A stretch of 5,963 bases of DNA from CAZEJK01 sp964512045. Lineage in GTDB: Bacteria > Acidobacteriota > Thermoanaerobaculia > Thermoanaerobaculales > Sulfomarinibacteraceae. The stretch's first letter is position 1, and every line of letters begins with the position of its first letter. Shown piece after piece: positions 5,890 to 5,963 of this stretch. Below the pieces are notes generated by a model, which was given only the letters and a program-made list of their open reading frames with translations, ran no database searches and had not been told where the DNA came from. Position numbers and translations under genes: made by a program. The stretch is taken from assembly GCA_964512045.1 (NCBI GenBank), contig CAZEJK010000307.1:1-5963 (forward strand), read 5' to 3'.

Positions 5890-5963
5890 GTGAGCGAACC
5901 GAGCATGAAAGACACCGTCCTTGCCGGCGTGCGCAGTATGGCGCGCGCGGTACGCACATGGCA
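5890..5963 (+). CDS. Partial gene, N-terminus only, function unknown
   Basis: Starting at GTG 5890, 24 codons stay open to the window edge; the product begins MSEPSMKDTVLA and continues with a basic, Ala/Arg/Val-rich stretch. It is too short to assign a family. Support comes from the purine-rich ribosome binding site at 5875-5881 and the TATAGT hexamer about 30 bases upstream, a coherent promoter-RBS-start arrangement divergent from the SOUL gene. There is no obvious signal peptide in the visible part; the basic helix-like segment could precede a membrane segment or a cytoplasmic domain. The alternative start ATG 5905 would shorten it by five residues. Confidence 0.5.
   Translation, partial: MSEPSMKDTVLAGVRSMARAVRTW

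Overview
The window is GC-rich (about two-thirds G+C by eye). It holds three complete genes in a row on the minus strand, plus the first 24 codons of a divergent plus-strand gene at the right edge. Codon use is strongly GC-biased, two of the four starts are GTG with good Shine-Dalgarno sites, and two products carry Sec signal peptides. The large secreted Asp-box protein belongs to a family common in Acidobacteriota, Gemmatimonadota and Bacteroidota. The base composition fits the first two best, but this phylum guess is inference. No ribosomal RNA, tRNA, CRISPR array, transposase or phage gene was seen.

Layout in transcription order on the minus strand: (1) 5571-4942, an exported SOUL/heme-binding-family protein of 209 aa with a GTG start. 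(2) A 222-base gap, then 4719-1420, a 1099-aa secreted VPS10/sortilin-like protein with eleven Asp-box motifs, a beta-sandwich-like region and helical C-terminal segments. (3) An 88-base gap holding a perfect GC-rich hairpin, then 1331-93, a 412-aa NAD(P)-binding enzyme of the saccharopine dehydrogenase / trans-acting enoyl reductase family. Downstream of it lies a candidate terminator and an AT-rich degenerate 7-base tandem repeat that is striking against the GC-rich background. On the plus strand, a promoter-like -10 (5855-5860), a strong ribosome binding site and a GTG start at 5890 open a gene that runs off the window.

The three minus-strand genes could be co-transcribed, but the gaps (222 and 88 bases) are too wide to prove an operon, and no shared pathway is evident: two products are exported and the third is predicted to be cytoplasmic. 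I see no convincing new multi-gene system. The features most worth a second look are the heptamer array at the left edge, the strong intercistronic hairpin, the in-frame repeated IAMTAPV block in the SOUL gene, and the uneven Asp-box spacing in the large secreted protein.
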